A stretch of 64,000 bases of DNA. Source: Prochlorococcus sp. AH-716-K03 (GTDB lineage Bacteria; Cyanobacteriota; Cyanobacteriia; PCC-6307; Cyanobiaceae). Position 1 is the first letter of the stretch; each line of letters starts with the position of its first letter. A program made the translations under genes and the position numbers. The stretch spans positions 1 to 64,000 of the forward strand of contig JAOOLH010000002.1 in the NCBI GenBank assembly GCA_028408675.1, in the 5' to 3' direction. The notes under the pieces were generated by a model. That model saw only the letters and a program-made list of their open reading frames with translations, was not told the DNA's origin and did no database searches. Positions 10,699 to 20,717 of this stretch are shown here, one piece after another.

Positions 10699-12057
10699 TC
10701 ATAAATTATTGGATATTTTATTAATCGTTGCTCTTAATTCAGTTACGATTTTTGTTGATAAAGTATCGACTTCTTTTTTATTTTTTGCTTCAACTAATAC
10801 ACGTAAAACTGGTTCGGTTCCACTTGGGCGTATATATACTCTGTAATTATCCTTTTTAATAGTTGAAAATCTTTCTATCGTTTCATTTATGAAACCCTTA
10901 TTTAAATCGGTCATATTTTGTAAATCAAAATTTAAAAAAATATTAGTAAGTTTTTGAGGGTATGGTATGAAGCTACTATTAAGCCAAGATTTTAAACTAA
11001 TATTTTGTTTCTTACAGAATTTAGAAATTTGAATTGCTGTTAATATTCCATCCCCACAAAAATTATTAATTTTAGAGAGTATATGGCCTGATTGTTCTCC
11101 TCCTAGCAATGCCTTTTTTTTCTTTATAGCTTCAAATATGAACTTATCTCCAACTTCAGTCCTGTATAGGATCCCTCCAATCTTGTTCCAAGTTTTTTCA
11201 AAACCTAAATTTGCCATTTTAGTTGAGATTATTATTTTGTTTGTAAGTAATTTTTCCTCTAAAAGTTGTCTTCCCCATAGAAAGAGTATATGATCACCAT
11301 CTAGTATATTTCCTTTTGAATCAACTCCTATAACTCTATCGGCATCTCCATCAAAGCTAAAACCCATATCAGCACCATTTTCTTTTATTGCCTTAATTAA
11401 TGGTTCTAAGCATGTTGAACCGCAATTTAAATTTATTTTTAAACCATCTTTTTCATTATTAATAACTTTAACATTAGCTCCTAAATTCTTAAAAATACTT
11501 TCCGCACAAGTTGTGGCTGACCCGTAACATGTGTCTAAAATTATTTTCATTCCTTCTAAATTTTCATCTCCCATAGTATCTAAAAGTCCTTGGATATAGA
11601 TATTTAGAAGATTCTTGCTTTGAATTATTGATTTACTTTTATAAGCACTTAATTTATTTTTATTTAGTCCTTTTATAATAAGCTCTATTCGATTCTCAAA
11701 ATCTTTTTTAATTTTTTCTCCATTATTATCAAAAATTTTAATGCCATTATATTCAGGAGGATTATGGCTAGCAGAGATCATAATTCCACTAGCAAATTTT
11801 TCTTTTTTTATTAAAAATGGGATAGCTGGAGTAGGACAGATGCCTAAATAAATAAATTCTTTTCCTGCGGCATTTATACCCCTTGATATAGCTTCAAAAA
11901 GAATTTCCCCACTTATTCTTGTATCTCTTCCAATTAAAATTGGATTATGGCTTTGGACTTCATATCCTAAAGCATATCCAACCTTATATGCTATCGAGTA
12001 AGTTATTTCTTTATTGAATATTCCTCTAATTCCATCAGTACCAAATATAGATTGCAT
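10699..12057 (-). CDS. glmM: Phosphoglucosamine mutase
   Basis: [52 protein letters not shown]. Confidence 0.95.
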   Translation of the reverse strand: MQSIFGTDGIRGIFNKEITYSIAYKVGYALGYEVQSHNPILIGRDTRISGEILFEAISRGINAAGKEFIYLGICPTPAIPFLIKKEKFASGIMISASHNPPEYNGIKIFDNNGEKIKKDFENRIELIIKGLNKNKLSAYKSKSIIQSKNLLNIYIQGLLDTMGDENLEGMKIILDTCYGSATTCAESIFKNLGANVKVINNEKDGLKINLNCGSTCLEPLIKAIKENGADMGFSFDGDADRVIGVDSKGNILDGDHILFLWGRQLLEEKLLTNKIIISTKMANLGFEKTWNKIGGILYRTEVGDKFIFEAIKKKKALLGGEQSGHILSKINNFCGDGILTAIQISKFCKKQNISLKSWLNSSFIPYPQKLTNIFLNFDLQNMTDLNKGFINETIERFSTIKKDNYRVYIRPSGTEPVLRVLVEAKNKKEVDTLSTKIVTELRATINKISNNL

Positions 12058-12185
12058 ATTTTAAGTTAATAAAGTATAAGTTTTTTGCGTATTAAAGTTA
12101 TATTATCAGTTTATTAAAAGTAAAAAAAAATTTTTTCTCTTTATTTATTTTATTTATATAAAATATAAAAAGAAAATATCTGATC

Positions 12186-12731
12186 ATGCAATCTGGCAAT
12201 AAAGAATCCCTTTTAAATCTTTCGCAAAAGTCAATACTTGTATTTTTCTTTACTTTAATTATTTTATTTGTATTAGTATTTAAAAATCTCTTGTTTCAGC
12301 CCACTTTTCTTCTAAAGAAATTTGGAGAAACATCTATCGATCCTGAAATAGCTTTTACAAATAATAAACCTACCTTTCTTGAATTTTATGCTGAGTGGTG
12401 CGAAGTTTGTAAGGAAATGGCGCCAAAGGTTGCTAGAATAAAAGAAGAATATGAATCAGATATTAATTTTGTTTTTTTAAATGTTGATAATTCAAAATGG
12501 GAAAAATACATTAGAAAGTTGAACGTTAATGGAATACCACAAGTAAATCTTTTTAATAAAAATTCTAATTTAGAAGTCACATTAATTGGAAAACAAGAAG
12601 AAAAAACCATAAAAGAATCTTTAGATAATTTATATAATAATTTTCAAAGTAATTCAAAAATTTTAGATTCAGAATTCTCTGTGATTAAAGAAAATAAAAA
12701 TTATCCGTCTTCTCCACGAAGCCATGGATGA
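12186..12731 (+). CDS. txlA: Thioredoxin-like membrane-anchored protein (TxlA/HCF164-like)
   Basis: N-terminal TM helix, FYAEWCEVCKEMAP active site. Confidence 0.85.
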   Translation: MQSGNKESLLNLSQKSILVFFFTLIILFVLVFKNLLFQPTFLLKKFGETSIDPEIAFTNNKPTFLEFYAEWCEVCKEMAPKVARIKEEYESDINFVFLNVDNSKWEKYIRKLNVNGIPQVNLFNKNSNLEVTLIGKQEEKTIKESLDNLYNNFQSNSKILDSEFSVIKENKNYPSSPRSHG

Positions 12732-12735
12732 TTTT

Positions 12736-13374
12736 TTATTTCCAATTCAATGCTTCAGATACAGAAGGAAAATATTTTATAAAGACTTTCTTACAATCTT
12801 CAGCTATTTCCATATGTTCTTTTTGAGTACCTTCTTTTGATCTCAACTGAATATAGTGAATCCAAGACCTACATGAACCTGTCATATAAATTCTTGTTGG
12901 GGTAGCCAAAGGCATAACAAATCTTGCACATTCCTTTGCTATTCCTTCATTCAGCATTTCTTCGTAAATTTTATTTGCTTCTTGGAAATGTTTGGAAATT
13001 TTATCTGCAAATTTGCTTTTAACTTCATCCGGAATATCATCTATGCTATTTTGGCGATTCTTTTGATCCTGTCTCCTCAACTCTGGGATAGGAATATCAT
13101 TTCCTAGTAAATTAGTCTCTGCATACCTTTGAGAAAACTCTTGAAAAGTAAATGATCTATGTCTAAGAATTTGAGCTGCTATACCTCTATTAGTTTCAAT
13201 TTTTAATGTCATGCATGATTGTTCAAAAACTGACCAGTGTTCATGTTGGATACAGTATCTTAATAATCCAGCAAATTTATCATTTGCCTGATTAGAAGGA
13301 TTAGAAACTCTGGCAATATGTGCCATTGTTTTTTCTGCATCTGGAGTTAATGAAATCAGCTCAGCTTTACTCAT
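12736..13374 (-). CDS. thyX: Flavin-dependent thymidylate synthase
   Basis: RHRSFTFQEFSQRY motif (RHR-x7-S type). Confidence 0.95.
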   Translation of the reverse strand: MSKAELISLTPDAEKTMAHIARVSNPSNQANDKFAGLLRYCIQHEHWSVFEQSCMTLKIETNRGIAAQILRHRSFTFQEFSQRYAETNLLGNDIPIPELRRQDQKNRQNSIDDIPDEVKSKFADKISKHFQEANKIYEEMLNEGIAKECARFVMPLATPTRIYMTGSCRSWIHYIQLRSKEGTQKEHMEIAEDCKKVFIKYFPSVSEALNWK

Positions 13375-13375
13375 T

Positions 13376-13969
13376 TTAAATTTTAGCTAAAGTTACTTTT
13401 TCAGGTTGATTTTGATATTTACCTTTCCTATCTTCATATGTCGTTGAGCATGGATCACCTTCAAAAAATAATAATTGGCAAATACCTTCATTTGCATAAA
13501 TCCTACAATCTGCGCCTGAACTGTTACTGAATTCTAACGTAAGATGGCCTTCCCATCCTGCCTCGGCGGGAGTTGTATTTACTATTATTCCAAGACGAGC
13601 GTAAGTACTCTTACCAATACAAATAACAGTAATATTTTCTGGGACTTTCATTTTTTCTAAAGCGACTCCTAAGCCGTAAGAATGAGCAGGTAATATAAAA
13701 AAATAACCATCATTGTCTTTGTGAAGCTTTGTTTTTTCTAAATTATCGGGATTAAACTTCTTTGGATTCATAACAGTTCCTGGGACATGCTTGAATATTA
13801 AAAACTCCTTAGAAGAAAGTCTTAGATCATAGCCATAAGAAGAACATCCATAACTAAGAACTGCTTTTTTTTTCTGACCAGGATCTAGATGTCTGACTAG
13901 ATTTGATTGAAAAGGGTTTATCATACCCTTAGAAGCTTCTTGGTTTATCCAGAGATCATTTTTTAACAT
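13376..13969 (-). CDS. dcd: dCTP deaminase
   Basis: GKSTYARLGIIVNTTPAEAGWEGHLTLEFSN. Confidence 0.95.
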   Translation of the reverse strand: MLKNDLWINQEASKGMINPFQSNLVRHLDPGQKKKAVLSYGCSSYGYDLRLSSKEFLIFKHVPGTVMNPKKFNPDNLEKTKLHKDNDGYFFILPAHSYGLGVALEKMKVPENITVICIGKSTYARLGIIVNTTPAEAGWEGHLTLEFSNSSGADCRIYANEGICQLLFFEGDPCSTTYEDRKGKYQNQPEKVTLAKI

Positions 13970-13974
13970 AATTT

Positions 13975-14559
13975 CTATGAGCGAAGTTCTGTAATTTGGT
14001 CAGCCATTAATAAGAAATTTTTTGGGATGGATGTACCAGTAAGGATTACATCTCCTGATATAAATCTGTTTTCAAGTGTTGAAATCAAATCATCTTTACT
14101 GATAATATTCATTTCAACAGCTAGAAAAACTTCATCAAGGATAATTTGATCATATTCCCCAGATATTAATTCTTTTTTGCAAAAATTCCATAACTCAATA
14201 ATGGAATTGTGAATCTCTTCTGCCAAGTTTTCATTATTGGTTATATCTTCAGACTCATGTTGATCATAAGAATTTGATGGCCTTACCCAAGTAAGGTTCC
14301 CGCAAAGCTTTTGCGCATTAGGAATGCCTTGTTTTACTCCTCCCTTCATTAATTGAACTAACAGTACTTTTCTCCCTAAAGCGGCATTTCTTAGGGAATC
14401 TCTGATGATCGATGAATAACTTCCTCTGTAAGAAGATTGATAAATCTGAATTTGGCCATTCTGATTTATGCTTATTAATTTAGATTCTTTATGATTTTTA
14501 TTTATGTTTACAACTTCTTGTTTGCTTGTTGAATAAGTATTTAATGAGCTTACAACCAT
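13975..14559 (-). CDS. cobO: Cob(I)alamin adenosyltransferase (CobO/BtuR type)
   Basis: GRKVLLVQLMKGG, DQIILDEVFLAVEMNII, DVILTGTSIPKNFLLMADQITELR. Confidence 0.88.
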   Translation of the reverse strand: MVVSSLNTYSTSKQEVVNINKNHKESKLISINQNGQIQIYQSSYRGSYSSIIRDSLRNAALGRKVLLVQLMKGGVKQGIPNAQKLCGNLTWVRPSNSYDQHESEDITNNENLAEEIHNSIIELWNFCKKELISGEYDQIILDEVFLAVEMNIISKDDLISTLENRFISGDVILTGTSIPKNFLLMADQITELRS

Positions 14560-14697
14560 TTTTTGTTTACTTTACCTACATTCAGTATAATTTGCATATC
14601 TCTACGCTGCATATAGTGTAATTTTACTTAAAGTGGTTTAAAAAAAAAAAAGAATAAAAAAAATTTTTTTTTAAAAAAAATATAAGAATTGAAAAAT

Positions 14698-14739
14698 GTT
14701 ACTGTTGATACAAGAAATTTTGACCTGTCTCCTTAAATT
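14698..14739 (+). promoter_or_regulatory. Putative NtcA-activated promoter of ntcA (GTT-N8-TAC, 22-nt spacer, TAAATT -10)
   Basis: GTTactgttgaTAC at 14698-14711, then TAAATT at 14734-14739; near consensus GTA-N8-TAC with canonical spacing. Confidence 0.7.
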
Positions 14740-14759
14740 TTTTAATAGTAAAGATATTT

Positions 14760-15494
14760 ATGCTACCAGCTTCTAGAGGATTCAGCCGATTAACTCCTCA
14801 ACCATCCGGTCAAAATACCATAAATACTGTTGGTGAACGTTTTCCAATTAATAGAACTTTATTGGAAGTAATTAAAGGTCTTGAAGGGGCTAGTACAGAA
14901 ATGGTTGAGAGATCAAAAACAATATTTTTCCCTGGAGATCCTGCTGAAAGAGTTTATTTAATACGAAGAGGAGCCGTAAGGTTATCGAGAGTTTACGAAT
15001 CAGGAGAAGAAATTACTGTCGCATTGTTAAGAGAAAATAGTCTTTTTGGCGTTTTATCTCTTTTGACAGGACATAGGTCTGATCGTTTTTATCATTCAAT
15101 AGCTTTTACAAGGGTTGAAATGATTACCGCACCTGCAAATTCTGTTTTGAGAGCAATTGAAGCAGATGCATCTGTTGGTCTTTTGTTATTACAGGGCCTT
15201 TCAAGTAGGATTCTGCAAACAGAAACAATGATAGAAACTCTTACACATAGAGACATGTCATCGCGACTAGTAAGTTTTTTGATGGTTTTGTGTCGTGATT
15301 TTGGAGTAGCAAGTGAAAAGGGTATTACAATAGATTTGAGACTTTCTCATCAGGCGATAGCAGAGGCAATTGGTTCAACGAGAGTCACAATTACAAGATT
15401 ATTAGGAGATTTAAAAGACTCAGGATTATTAACTATAGAGAGGAAAAAAATTACAGTTTTTGATCCCATAGCACTCTCAAAAAGATTTAATTGA
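14760..15494 (+). CDS. ntcA: Global nitrogen regulator NtcA (CRP/FNR family)
   Basis: cNMP-like fold plus [33 protein letters not shown]; 244 aa. Confidence 0.97.
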   Translation: MLPASRGFSRLTPQPSGQNTINTVGERFPINRTLLEVIKGLEGASTEMVERSKTIFFPGDPAERVYLIRRGAVRLSRVYESGEEITVALLRENSLFGVLSLLTGHRSDRFYHSIAFTRVEMITAPANSVLRAIEADASVGLLLLQGLSSRILQTETMIETLTHRDMSSRLVSFLMVLCRDFGVASEKGITIDLRLSHQAIAEAIGSTRVTITRLLGDLKDSGLLTIERKKITVFDPIALSKRFN

Positions 15495-15550
15495 TATTTA
15501 TTCACTAGAGTCCCCTATTATATTATTAGTGAGTTAATAAAAAAAATATT

Positions 15551-16522
15551 TTGTCAGGCTGGCTTTTCATTATTTTCTTATTAATGCTTGGAGGATTAAT
15601 TTCTTCCGCAGGTGATTTATTAGGCTCCAAGATTGGGAAAGCTAGATTTAGTGTTTTAAAGTTAAGACCAAAAAAAACAGCAATATTAATAACAATTCTT
15701 ACAGGAAGCTTAATAAGTGCTTCATCATTGTCTCTAATGATTTTAGTAAATAGACAGTTGAGGGTTGGTCTTTTTAGGTTAGGAGATTTACAGAAAAAAC
15801 TTCAAGACAGTAAACAAGTTTTAATACCATTACAAAAAGAAAGAGAAAAATTAGAAAATAAAATCAAAGCCAAGGAGACTGAATTTAAACAATTAGAAAG
15901 AAATATAATTGCATTGAGGAGTGGTAAATTTGTAATAAGAAGCGGCCAGTCCTTACTTATTTCTGAAATTACTTCTTCTAACCAAGCAGATATTAACTCT
16001 AAAATAGAAAAAATAATTATTAATGCAAATAGATATACACACAAGATCGTTAAACCAAAAAGTAAAGAGATCAAAAATTTACTGTTATTAAGAAAAAATC
16101 ATATTGAAGAGATGCAAAATACTATTTTAAAAGGTGGTAATTGGGTAATTAACATTAAATCTGTCAGGAATGTTTTAAGAGGGGAAAATTTTGTTTATGC
16201 TTTTCCTGAAATAATAGAAAATATGGTGATCGTTAAAAAAGGAGAAAAAATAACAAAAATAAATTTCAAACAAGAAGATTTTAATAAAAAAGATTTTGGA
16301 GATAAGATGAATTTTTTATTGTCTTCCAGTTTGGCTGAAGTAAAAAGAAGAGGTTCACTCATAAATGAAATCAAGTTGAAAAGTGAATCTGTAAAAGAAT
16401 TAAGAGATTTCTTAAATAAAAATGAAAAAACTAATTTTGAATTAGAAGTAGTCTCTTTGAGAGAGAGTATGACTGCTCAACCAGTAATTGTTGAATTAAA
16501 TATTAAATCTCCAAATTTGTAA
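15551..16522 (+). CDS. DUF3084 family membrane/coiled-coil protein
   Basis: TTG start; MSGWLFIIFLLMLGGLISSAGDLLGSKIGKARFSVLKLRPKKTAILITILTGSLISASSL... Confidence 0.8.
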   Translation: MSGWLFIIFLLMLGGLISSAGDLLGSKIGKARFSVLKLRPKKTAILITILTGSLISASSLSLMILVNRQLRVGLFRLGDLQKKLQDSKQVLIPLQKEREKLENKIKAKETEFKQLERNIIALRSGKFVIRSGQSLLISEITSSNQADINSKIEKIIINANRYTHKIVKPKSKEIKNLLLLRKNHIEEMQNTILKGGNWVINIKSVRNVLRGENFVYAFPEIIENMVIVKKGEKITKINFKQEDFNKKDFGDKMNFLLSSSLAEVKRRGSLINEIKLKSESVKELRDFLNKNEKTNFELEVVSLRESMTAQPVIVELNIKSPNL

Positions 16523-16957
16523 ATGTCTAGAGTTATAGCTATTGATCCTGGTATATCTAAGTGCGGATTGATTGTAGCTGATATTAAAGAAAAAAAAGTT
16601 TATGAAGCAATTGTTATCCAAAGTCATCTCCTTTTAAAATATGTTAAAAAATACTTGAACGATAATGATGCCAAATTTCTAATTGGTAATGGAACTAGTA
16701 GTAAAAACTATGTGGAAGATTTGAATCATTTAGTCCCTGATTTGATTATTGCTGAAGAAAATAATTCAACTTTTAGAGCTAAGCAAAGATATTTTGAAAT
16801 TTTTCCTATAAGAGGTATAAAATACTTTTTACCTAGAGAAATATTTATTTTGAATAAAAATTTGGATGCATTAGCTGCTTTGATAATTATGGAGGATTAC
16901 TTTAATTTTAAATTTGATATTAGTGAACAAATTAAGACTAAAACTTGGCTGAAATAG
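16523..16957 (+). CDS. RuvC/YqgF-like RNase H-fold protein
   Basis: MSRVIAIDPGISKCGLIVAD; DLIIAEENNST; C-terminal LDALAALIIMED. Confidence 0.65.
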   Translation: MSRVIAIDPGISKCGLIVADIKEKKVYEAIVIQSHLLLKYVKKYLNDNDAKFLIGNGTSSKNYVEDLNHLVPDLIIAEENNSTFRAKQRYFEIFPIRGIKYFLPREIFILNKNLDALAALIIMEDYFNFKFDISEQIKTKTWLK

Positions 16958-17195
16958 TAAATTTATATTCATTTCCCGCTTCGAGCTCATAATCTTTTTT
17001 TAAAAGGAATCTCAATAATGAATTTTCAATTAATGCTCTACCTAAAGGTGGTTTTACGATCAACATTCCTTTACCAAATGACCATGTGAAGAACCATTTG
17101 AAATCACTTGCTTCCACAACTCCTTTTACTTCTTGTTTTGTGAAAGAGTACTCTTTTACGCTTAGATGGGCTATGGTTTCAGGCTTTGCTTTCAT
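16938..17195 (-). CDS. DUF3146-like protein
   Basis: 85 aa; MKAKPETIAHLSVKEYSFTKQEVKGVVEASDFKWFFTWSFGKGMLIVKPPLGRALIE; convergent 20-nt overlap with the preceding gene. Confidence 0.65.
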   Translation of the reverse strand: MKAKPETIAHLSVKEYSFTKQEVKGVVEASDFKWFFTWSFGKGMLIVKPPLGRALIENSLLRFLLKKDYELEAGNEYKFTISAKF

Positions 17196-17198
17196 TTA

Positions 17199-17807
17199 TT
17201 AACTCTTTTCTCTATAAAAAGAATTTAATTCATTAATAATACAATCTTCATTTTTAGTATTTAATTCTGATAGCGATTCGATTAATTGTTTGTAAACTTT
17301 ATCTAAAATTAAACTTTCTTTAGAAGAAATATTTCCTAAGACATGAGAAATAGTATTAAAGTTTCTATCATTTTCATTTGGAGGAGGTGAACCTATTCCA
17401 ATTTTTATCCTATTGAAATTTTCAGTCTGCAATTTTTTAATAATATCTTTAAGACCATTATGTCCTCCAGAACTACCTTTTTTTCTAAACCTAATTTTAC
17501 CCAAAGGTAAATCGATATCATCAACTATTATAAAAAGCTGATCTAAATCTATTTTGTACCATTCCACTATTGCCCTTACAGCATCTCCACTATTATTCAT
17601 AAAAGTGTTAGGCATAAATAATCTATAAGTAGAATTATATATTTTGAATTCTGAATACCAACTTTTAAGTTTATTTTTTAGAGTAAATTTTGAATTATAT
17701 TTTTCTGAAAAATTTTCAAGTAGTAAGAAGCCTATGTTATGTCTATTCTTAATATATTCTTTCCCAGGATTACCTAAACCTATTATAAATTTCTCATTAT
17801 TATTCAT
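17199..17807 (-). CDS. pth: Peptidyl-tRNA hydrolase
   Basis: FIIGLGNPGKEYIKNRHNIGF, MPNTFMNNSG, GSSGGHNGLKDI. Confidence 0.95.
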   Translation of the reverse strand: MNNNEKFIIGLGNPGKEYIKNRHNIGFLLLENFSEKYNSKFTLKNKLKSWYSEFKIYNSTYRLFMPNTFMNNSGDAVRAIVEWYKIDLDQLFIIVDDIDLPLGKIRFRKKGSSGGHNGLKDIIKKLQTENFNRIKIGIGSPPPNENDRNFNTISHVLGNISSKESLILDKVYKQLIESLSELNTKNEDCIINELNSFYREKS

Positions 17808-17983
17808 AATTGAAATTTTATCTCATTAATATAAAAAATTATAAAATTGAAATTAGCAATGTTTAGGCATTGTCTAAGTGTACAAAATATAAAAATCTTA
17901 TTTTTTTAATAAAAATTAAAAGCGTTAACTATTTGAAGAATTTATTTACACAATCAAAAGGATTAATCTAAAAATTAATACAT

Positions 17984-18184
17984 CTAATTGCCATTCCAAT
18001 CAACTGAGAAACCTTGTAAAAGTAATGATTGGTTGTAAATTTGTAGGAGTATGACTAAGAAAACTAATAAAAGTAAACCTATTACAGTCATAATAGGAAC
18101 AGCTCCCCATCCAGGCACGACTTTTCCTTGACCTGAATTTCCAATAGCTTTCAAAAGAGTCCCTAATGCAGTTTTTTGGCCCAT
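17984..18184 (-). CDS. psbH: Photosystem II protein PsbH
   Basis: [66 protein letters not shown]; the tracked 129-aa ORF extends too far upstream. Confidence 0.96.
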   Translation of the reverse strand: MGQKTALGTLLKAIGNSGQGKVVPGWGAVPIMTVIGLLLLVFLVILLQIYNQSLLLQGFSVDWNGN

Positions 18185-18263
18185 AGTAATTTCTCTAAAT
18201 CGAATATATTTCGCTATTGTATAAGAGTTAATACATAAATTGTTTACAAACCTACCAAAATTG

Positions 18264-18416
18264 ATGCAAACTTTATCATCCGCCCCAGATCCAGCTGTTT
18301 CTGTTGCAGTTACAATCCTTGCTTTACTCTTGGCTTTAACAGGTTTTGGACTTTGGACAGCTTTTGGTCCCAAAGCAGCAAAATTAACTGATCCGTGGGA
18401 TGACCATGATGATTAA
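18264..18416 (+). CDS. psbN: Photosystem II protein PsbN
   Basis: [50 protein letters not shown]; 50 aa, divergent from psbH; not in the ORF track. Confidence 0.95.
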   Translation: MQTLSSAPDPAVSVAVTILALLLALTGFGLWTAFGPKAAKLTDPWDDHDD

Positions 18417-18546
18417 CTCAATTATCTTTGATTTAAATTTGTCTGAAAGTATTTCAAAATTTGCCAAAAATATAAAAAAGTAAACCAATTACCATAAATT
18501 AAATATATCTATAATAAGATATAAATCTGTCAGCACACATAAATCT

Positions 18547-18675
18547 ATGCTCGCCCTAAAAATTTCTGTTTACACTATCGTTTTTTTCTTTGTAGGAATA
18601 TTTCTATTCGGATTTTTAGCAAGTGACCCTACAAGAACACCTAATAGAAAAGATCTAGAAAGTCCTCAGGATTAA
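18547..18675 (+). CDS. psbI: Photosystem II reaction centre protein PsbI
   Basis: [42 protein letters not shown]; 42 aa; not in the ORF track. Confidence 0.96.
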
Positions 18676-18689
18676 CTTTTATATTTAAT

Positions 18690-20714
18690 TTGCTCATCAT
18701 TTTGAATATTAGAAATCTTATAAAAGTCATATTTATTATTCCCTCACTAATTAATCTATTCCCTTCAGTTAACGCTACTGAGTTAATTACTACCAAAGAA
18801 AAAAATAATTCCCAATCAAAAAGCTTTCATAAATCCACTAACTTTTTGTCTGAGAGTATAAATGACTCTCAAAAAATATCACTTCAACAACTTAAAGATA
18901 GAAATACAAGAAGCTCAAAGGAATTTGTTAAAAATGAGTACCAATTACTTCTTTCTTATTTTAGTAATGGTAAAAAAGAATTGGAGATCCAATCTCAATT
19001 CCAATCTGAAAAAAATAATATTTTAAATGCAGAGGGTAATGTTATTGTTTTTTATTCAGGTAATACTCTTAAAGCAGATAGCCTTATTTATGATAAGACG
19101 AACAAGATTTTGAAAGCCCAGGGGAATGTTTCCTTGAGCATTGGTAAACAACTGTTCAATATGGTTAGTTTCCAATATGATTTCATAAATAAAAAAGGGT
19201 ATTTGTTAGATGTAAAAGGATTAATAAAAACAGATAATCTTATTGATGACTTGTCTTTTAATTTTGCGACTTCAAAGATAAAAAATGCAGAAATTTTTAA
19301 ACAGATAAAAAAAAATAAAGTCTTAAATACGCCTAACAAGGTTGACAATTGGATAATTTATACAGATAAAATTGAAATTGATGGTAAGAAATGGAAAAGC
19401 AAAAAAGCTTTATTTACTAATGATTTATTGGAATTAAAGCAAGTTAAGATGGAGATTAATTCACTTGAAGCTATTTCAAGCAAAGAAGGCTTAAGCTTTA
19501 AATCTTCTTTGAATTATTTGATTTTAGATGAGAAACTTTCCATCCCTTTTTGGTTTGGAAATAGAAATTTAACAAAATCTAATGAAACTTTCACCTTTCA
19601 AAATAAATGGAACTCAGGATTTGATAATTTAGAAAAAGATGGGTATTTTATTGGGAGGAAATTTAATACTATAAATTTGTTCAATGATTTTGTTCTTGAT
19701 ATTGAACCACAATTTTTAGTTCAAAGATCCCTAAAAGGTAATACAAAAAGTTTTGTAAATAAGGGAGATTCAATAAATGCTAACAAGGTTAAGCAAGATA
19801 CAACTTTGGTAGATTATTTTGGTCTTAATTCACAAATTAAAGGAAAAATTAGTAACTGGAATTTGGAAATAAATAAGCAAATTAATTCTTTTGACTCAGA
19901 TAAATTTTCCAATTCCATACGAATTAAGTCTAATTTAATTAAAGAAATTACTTTTCTTAATTCACGCTGGGAGAAAAGTTTTTTTGGGATTTTTAGAGAT
20001 AGGGTTTGGAATGGTTCAATAGGTGAAGCTGAAATTTATACAGGCTATGGTTCGAAATTAGAAAAACAAAATTCTTGGGAAGTTAATGGTATTTCTCATA
20101 ATGAAATTATATCTATAGGATTAGGATCTTTTAAAGGTGAAGCTTTAAATAATAAAAATTTGGTTACTGGTATAAAAGGTAATTTATTTTATTCATTAGA
20201 TCAAAAATTCCCAATAACTGTTGATAACCTTTCAAACAAGTTTATTGATAGTTCTTTTGTATATATTGCTGAGCCAATAAAGAAGGGGCTTAGTTTTAAT
20301 ACTAAGATTGAGTTATTTTATTCTTTTTATGAAAATGGAAATACTCAAGATTACTTAGGTTTAGGTGTTGGCCCTGAATTTATTCTTGGTGATTTCAAAA
20401 ACAAATCTTTTGATTACACAATGATAAGTCTTTTACCTTTTTATAAGATAAAAAGTGGAGATAGTATGTTTAAATTTGATCAAATTCCCGATAAATTCAC
20501 CTTGAATATTGCTTTTGACCAACAATTGTATGGACCACTTATTCTTAAAAGTAATGCTAGTTTAAATTTAGACAGTGATTCAGAAGATTATGGTGATTTT
20601 ATAAATTCTAAAATCTCATTAAATTGGAAAAAACGTTCTTATGAATTTGGAATCTTTTATCAACCTCATAATAAAGCAGGCGGAATTGCCTTTACTTTAT
20701 TTGGGTTCGAATAG
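18690..20714 (+). CDS. DUF3769 / OstA-LptD-like outer-membrane protein
   Basis: N-terminal signal-like helix; LNAEGNVIVFYSGNTLKADSLIYDKTNKILKAQGNVSL (OstA repeat) and a C-terminus with beta-barrel-like strands ending ...AGGIAFTLFGFE. Confidence 0.7.
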   Translation: MLIILNIRNLIKVIFIIPSLINLFPSVNATELITTKEKNNSQSKSFHKSTNFLSESINDSQKISLQQLKDRNTRSSKEFVKNEYQLLLSYFSNGKKELEIQSQFQSEKNNILNAEGNVIVFYSGNTLKADSLIYDKTNKILKAQGNVSLSIGKQLFNMVSFQYDFINKKGYLLDVKGLIKTDNLIDDLSFNFATSKIKNAEIFKQIKKNKVLNTPNKVDNWIIYTDKIEIDGKKWKSKKALFTNDLLELKQVKMEINSLEAISSKEGLSFKSSLNYLILDEKLSIPFWFGNRNLTKSNETFTFQNKWNSGFDNLEKDGYFIGRKFNTINLFNDFVLDIEPQFLVQRSLKGNTKSFVNKGDSINANKVKQDTTLVDYFGLNSQIKGKISNWNLEINKQINSFDSDKFSNSIRIKSNLIKEITFLNSRWEKSFFGIFRDRVWNGSIGEAEIYTGYGSKLEKQNSWEVNGISHNEIISIGLGSFKGEALNNKNLVTGIKGNLFYSLDQKFPITVDNLSNKFIDSSFVYIAEPIKKGLSFNTKIELFYSFYENGNTQDYLGLGVGPEFILGDFKNKSFDYTMISLLPFYKIKSGDSMFKFDQIPDKFTLNIAFDQQLYGPLILKSNASLNLDSDSEDYGDFINSKISLNWKKRSYEFGIFYQPHNKAGGIAFTLFGFE

Positions 20715-20717
20715 CTA

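Noticed and set aside
12386-12610. 74-aa minus-strand ORF in txlA
   Set aside because: Antisense shadow of a thioredoxin-fold gene; no independent support.
14640-14690. Long A/T homopolymer patch as a possible repeat or origin-like element
   Set aside because: Such tracts are common in AT-rich intergenic DNA; no DnaA-box cluster or iteron was seen.
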